From NCBI GenBank assembly GCA_013329175.1, contig DUKR01000109.1, forward strand, positions 1 to 7,703: a stretch of DNA of 7,703 bases, in the 5' to 3' direction. This document shows, one piece after another, positions 5,237 through 7,703 of the stretch. Within the stretch, counting starts at the first letter, position 1, and each line of letters opens with the position of its first letter. The translations under genes and the position numbers were made by a program. The stretch comes from Candidatus Woesearchaeota archaeon. Lineage in GTDB: Archaea; Nanobdellota; Nanobdellia; Woesearchaeales; UBA11716. The notes under the pieces are model-generated. The model was not told where the DNA came from. It ran no database searches and was given only the letters and a program-made list of their open reading frames with translations.

Positions 5237-6055
5237 CTATACCAAAACCAGAGGGGATACGAATACCTCAAGGAGGCCTGCGATGAGAAGCAGAACTATC
5301 GCTACAACAGTGAGGTCAACAGAGTCAATGAGGATGTGCCTGAATTTGCCTGAGTTCCAGTCATGCCTGATGACGGCTATGGAGATGATGCCGCCTGCAA
5401 GTCCAGCGCAGAAATATGCCACTATCTCTGGGATGCCGTGGATGGAATATTTAAGCAAAGCAAGAGGAACGACGAGAGCAGACTTGTGTAGGCCTGCCCT
5501 TATGGTTGCGCCGATGACGACAGCAAAGACTGAGGCGTTCCAGGTGAGGATAAGAATTGCGCCAAAGCCGTAGAAGAAGGCAAAGAGCAGGCAGAAGGCA
5601 AGCACCTTGAGGTTGTTGAGGATGATTGTAAGGAGGACCGATCCTGTCGCAAAGGCATTGCCTGTGACCATGCTGTTGATGCCGCTGATGGTTGCAAGCT
5701 GGGGAGAGAAAAGGGTTGCTGCGGAGTCTGCAGGGAGCAGGACGTACCAGGCCGCAAAAGCCACCGTGAATCCCATGAAGAGGCAGGCAAGAAAGAGTAC
5801 AACCCTGCCATGCTCCTTGATGAGCATACGCTCCTCGCTGATGGTGATGTCTTTCTTCTCCTCAAGGCGTATGGCTCCGTAGATGAGAGGGATTGAAGCC
5901 ATGGCAGTAAGCCCTACTGCAATCATCCCAGCATGGCTAGGGAAGATGAAGAGCCCTAAGGTAATGCCGATTGATGCGTACAGGATACCGATAAAGAATG
6001 TCTCCCATGGCTTCTGCTCAGCAGTGATGGGGCTAATGAGGGCTTCCAGAACCAT
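5237..6055 (-). CDS. SpoIIM (DUF95) family integral membrane protein
   Basis: A 272-residue polytopic membrane protein of the stage II sporulation protein M family. In non-sporulating organisms, archaea included, the role of this family is unknown. The order fits the family: a soluble N-terminus (ISPITAEQKPWETF, 7-20), membrane segments at about 18-38, 42-60 and 86-108, a loop with polar residues (109-137), the conserved NN before the next segment (N147, N148), a Gly-rich membrane stretch (about 150-186), the HGIPEI motif (206-211) leading into a segment at 212-229, and a final one at about 244-268. The ATG at 6055 is placed about two bases after the start site predicted from the TATA box at 6079-6086, with no Shine-Dalgarno sequence, so the message is probably leaderless. 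It follows the secreted-protein gene by 24 bases and precedes the amidohydrolase gene by 69 bases. Confidence 0.88.
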   Translation of the reverse strand: MVLEALISPITAEQKPWETFFIGILYASIGITLGLFIFPSHAGMIAVGLTAMASIPLIYGAIRLEEKKDITISEERMLIKEHGRVVLFLACLFMGFTVAFAAWYVLLPADSAATLFSPQLATISGINSMVTGNAFATGSVLLTIILNNLKVLAFCLLFAFFYGFGAILILTWNASVFAVVIGATIRAGLHKSALVVPLALLKYSIHGIPEIVAYFCAGLAGGIISIAVIRHDWNSGKFRHILIDSVDLTVVAIVLLLIAGLLEVFVSPLVLV

Positions 6056-6078
6056 ACGGCAATCAGATGCTACCGAGA

Positions 6079-6086
6079 TTTATAAG
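6079..6086 (-). promoter_or_regulatory. TATA box of the SpoIIM-family gene, overlapping a stop codon
   Basis: CTTATAAA on the - strand. Its centre is about 27 bases before the ATG at 6055, so transcription would start at or next to the start codon. The TAA stop of the upstream secreted-protein gene (6082-6080) lies inside this box. An internal promoter of this kind would let the SpoIIM-family gene and the next one be expressed without the first gene. Confidence 0.6.
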
Positions 6087-6469
6087 ATTGGCGGTTTGCC
6101 TGTGCGCAAAGAGGCTGGCGCCACTGGCGGGTCGCCGTCCTTAAGCTGCTGCACGCTGATGATCCCGATGGGGTCCTGCCTGACGGTGACGATGAATCTT
6201 GCGAAGAGCTCTTTCTGCTCGGTTTTCGCTTTGGCCTGATAGAGGAAAGCTATCCTGCTCACGTCAAGGCTTAAGGTTGTCCGCTGGAGGGATAATATCT
6301 TAAGGCGTATGGGGCCATGGTAGAATATGCCGTGCCTTGCAACAAACTCATCTGCTGCTACCTGTGCCTGTTGCAGGGGGGTTGGCTGCTCATCTGCCAG
6401 CGCAGAGGGGATGAGCACAACGGCAAACAGCATACTCAGTATCACAAATCCATAACGCATCTGAACCAC
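6080..6469 (-). CDS. Small secreted protein of unknown function
   Basis: Up to 129 residues. A clear Sec signal peptide is present: a short basic start (MR), a hydrophobic core (about residues 7-22) and an ALA/DE cleavage site after residue 25 of the long form. The mature part (about 104 residues) begins with a helix (QQAQVAADEFVARHG) followed by several predicted strands and a proline-rich tail, a layout loosely like PepSY-type domains, but I cannot assign it. There is no cysteine and no second membrane segment. The GTG at 6469 overlaps a GGGTGG ribosome site; the ATG at 6460 stands five bases after GGTGG and is the better start, giving 126 residues. It is followed 24 bases later by the SpoIIM-family gene on the same strand, which suggests a shared membrane or envelope context. 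Its promoter appears to be the TATA box at 6494-6501. Confidence 0.75.
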   Translation of the reverse strand: MVQMRYGFVILSMLFAVVLIPSALADEQPTPLQQAQVAADEFVARHGIFYHGPIRLKILSLQRTTLSLDVSRIAFLYQAKAKTEQKELFARFIVTVRQDPIGIISVQQLKDGDPPVAPASLRTGKPPIL

Positions 6470-6493
6470 CCAACAAGCATTCAGAAGCGGCGG

Positions 6494-6501
6494 TATAAAA
6501 A
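6494..6501 (-). promoter_or_regulatory. TATA box of the secreted-protein gene
   Basis: TTTTTATA on the - strand. A start site about 26 bases downstream falls near 6471, leaving an 11-base leader with GGGTGG before the ATG at 6460. This spacing supports the shorter start for that gene. Confidence 0.55.
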
Positions 6502-6544
6502 CGTATGCTTTCCTTCTGTTTCTTGGTGCTTTGCAGCCGCCAGC

Positions 6545-6552
6545 TTTTTAAA
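6545..6552 (+). promoter_or_regulatory. TATA box of the phosphotransferase gene
   Basis: TTTTTAAA on the + strand with its centre about 40 bases before the ATG at 6589, giving a predicted leader of about 14 bases. It sits inside the longer open frame that begins at 6505, which is why the shorter start is preferred. Confidence 0.55.
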
Positions 6553-6588
6553 CGCCTCTTCCCTTCTCTTCCCCAGGGCCAGGTTTCC

Positions 6589-7488
6589 ATGCTCAGCGAA
6601 CAGGACATCAGGGCAGTTGTTGCAAAGCACTTTCCAAAGGATGCTGTAGTGTCACGCACCGTGATGAAGAAAGGGCTCATCAACTGGAACTGCCACGTCA
6701 GGACAGCATCAGGAAATGAAATGATGCTGCGGGTGTATCCAGAGGATTCATGGAAGGCAGCAAAAGAGGAATTCCTGTACGCAAAGCTTGCAGTAGAGAC
6801 TGACGTCCCCGTGCCAAAGGTGCTTGCCAGGGGAACTTTCAAAGAAAAGGCTTATCTTCTGCTATCCCGCATCGGGGGGAATCATCTGCCTGTTGGAGAT
6901 AGGGAGATGGTACATGCAGCAGGAAGGCTGCTAGCATCTATCCATAGCGTTTCCTATCCCTCATTTGGCTGGATCAGAGGGGGGCATACAGAGCCTGCCT
7001 TTTCCTCATGGAAACCGTTTCTTGCCTATGACGCAGATGAAAAGCTTAAGCGGCTTTCGAGAATTTCTGAGGTTTCAGCTGAGGTTGTTGAGCAGGCACG
7101 GCAGTACATCGAAAAGGGAATGAGTGGGATCCCTGATGACGTCCCTGCACGCCTGCTGCACAAGGATTATCACCAGTCCCACATCATCTGCAACAAGGGA
7201 AAAATCGCAGGCATTATAGACTTTGAATGGGCAACTGCCGGGCATACTGAGCTTGATTTAGTCAAATCATTAGAATGGATGTTTCACGGCAGACCTGCTA
7301 TGGAGCAGACATTCCTTACGGGCTACAGGGAAAAAGGATTCCTTGCAGAAGGCTTTGAGCGGCGCAAAGGCTGCTATGCAGTCATCCTGCTCGTCGGCCT
7401 GGTTGCCATGAGCTATGAGCGGGGCAGCAGGCAATGGTTTGACTACAATCTTAGGGAGCTTAAGGCAATGCTTAAGGGGAAGCTATAG
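6589..7488 (+). CDS. Phosphotransferase of the APH/choline kinase fold
   Basis: A 299-residue protein of the aminoglycoside phosphotransferase-like (APH) family, small-molecule kinases of very varied substrates. Seen in order: a nucleotide-loop region (KKGLINWNCHV, 27-37), a strand with LRVYPE (47-52), a hinge (YLLLSRIGG, 89-97), the catalytic loop LLHKDYHQSH (189-198) and the metal motif GIIDFEWATAG (208-218) followed by TELDL (220-224). The catalytic Asp193 and metal-binding Asp211 are kept. The family pattern HGDxxxxN reads HKDYHQSH here: Lys192 replaces Gly and His198 replaces the metal-binding Asn, so activity or metal use may differ. The frame opens at 6505, but the TATA box at 6545-6552 lies inside that extension, and the extra residues are hydrophobic and unlike the family, so the ATG at 6589 is preferred. 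It is divergent from the secreted-protein gene. Substrate unknown; a role in drug resistance should not be assumed. Confidence 0.87.
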   Translation: MLSEQDIRAVVAKHFPKDAVVSRTVMKKGLINWNCHVRTASGNEMMLRVYPEDSWKAAKEEFLYAKLAVETDVPVPKVLARGTFKEKAYLLLSRIGGNHLPVGDREMVHAAGRLLASIHSVSYPSFGWIRGGHTEPAFSSWKPFLAYDADEKLKRLSRISEVSAEVVEQARQYIEKGMSGIPDDVPARLLHKDYHQSHIICNKGKIAGIIDFEWATAGHTELDLVKSLEWMFHGRPAMEQTFLTGYREKGFLAEGFERRKGCYAVILLVGLVAMSYERGSRQWFDYNLRELKAMLKGKL

Positions 7489-7620
7489 GATTCTTTCTTT
7501 GTAGTCCCAGATATTCTCAAAAAAACATTCCCCCAAAAGATCAATACCGCGGCTTCTTTCTTATCCGAGCACTTTGTCTTTCTTTGCTCCTTTGTTTTTG
7601 TCATAACCTGTAACGTCTAA
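7489..7620 (+). terminator. T-rich 3' flank of the phosphotransferase gene
   Basis: Several T-rich stretches follow the stop codon: TTCTTTCTTT (7492-7501), pyrimidine-rich sequence at about 7552-7580, and TTTGTTTTTG (7591-7600). These fit archaeal T-run termination. No gene or clear hairpin is seen here. The exact stop point cannot be read from sequence. Confidence 0.45.
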
Positions 7621-7694
7621 AATTCCGTCATGCACTGCATAGCTGCCCATCCTCCATGCCCGCATGCAGCAGCTCGCTACACTGCGGCAATGCC
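7621..7694. repeat. Diverged intergenic repeat, copy 2
   Basis: Second copy of the element at 4170-4242, same orientation. It keeps AATTCCGTC, TGCACTGC, CATCCT and CATGCCCGC, and ends in CTGCGGCAATGCC against CTGTGGCGATGCC in copy 1. The pairing differs: here AGCTGC (7641-7646) and GCAGCT (7668-7673 region, within GCAGCAGCT) form the arms, with a smaller CATG/CATG pair inside. It lies beyond the T-rich 3' flank of the phosphotransferase gene and may continue past the window edge. Confidence 0.65.
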
Positions 7695-7703
7695 AGCAAC
7701 ACA

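Noticed and set aside
6505..6588. Longer start for the phosphotransferase (28 extra residues)
   Set aside because: The likely TATA box lies inside it, and the extra hydrophobic residues do not belong to the family's usual N-terminus.
1..7703. CRISPR array, insertion sequence, rRNA or tRNA
   Set aside because: No regularly spaced direct repeats, transposase-like protein or structural RNA motif was seen on either strand.

Overview
The window reads as archaeal DNA. The genes are dense and short-spaced. Most transcription units have an archaeal TATA box (TTTATATA-like, T/A-rich, about 26 bases before the inferred transcript start), and two of these units look leaderless or nearly so. The gene content also fits: a CBS-plus-KaiC-like fusion, a SpoIIM (DUF95) membrane protein and small secreted proteins. 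A DPANN lineage such as the Woesearchaeota or their relatives is plausible, but I infer this from general style and cannot prove it from the window.

Layout. (1) Bases 68-1255, + strand: a protein with two CBS domains followed by a KaiC/RecA-like domain whose nucleotide-binding motifs are altered at three key positions. Its stop codon overlaps the stop of the convergent msrB. (2) Bases 3939-1252, - strand: an apparent five-gene operon behind a strong TATA box. It holds four tandem paralogues of a family I do not recognise (called here A, B, C and D in transcription order) and then msrB. A and B overlap by ATGA. The ribosome-binding sites of C and D overlap the stop codon of the preceding gene. 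A 49-base spacer with a hairpin separates D from msrB. (3) Bases 3940-4264: a non-coding stretch carrying T-runs and copy 1 of a diverged repeat. (4) Bases 6500-4265, - strand: a small secreted protein, a SpoIIM-family membrane protein with its own TATA box, and an N-formylglutamate amidohydrolase-family enzyme. (5) Bases 6545-7488, + strand: an aminoglycoside-phosphotransferase-fold kinase, divergent from the secreted protein gene. (6) Bases 7489-7703: a non-coding end with T-rich stretches and copy 2 of the same repeat.

How the genes may work together. The four-paralogue operon is the strongest candidate for something undescribed. The proteins share one scaffold: an N-terminal strand and helix, a strand-rich middle, an [R/Q]W motif followed by a helix ending in [FY][DN]K[YW], and a C-terminal helix. 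A and B are close relatives (about 68% identical over 125 residues), while C and D are distant. Tight translational coupling suggests they are made together, perhaps as subunits of a hetero-oligomer. MsrB at the end of the operon repairs oxidised methionine, which might hint at oxidative exposure, but no function can be read for the paralogues themselves. The second candidate is the diverged repeat at 4170-4242 and 7621-7694, which carries inverted repeats and could be a structured RNA or a small dispersed element.
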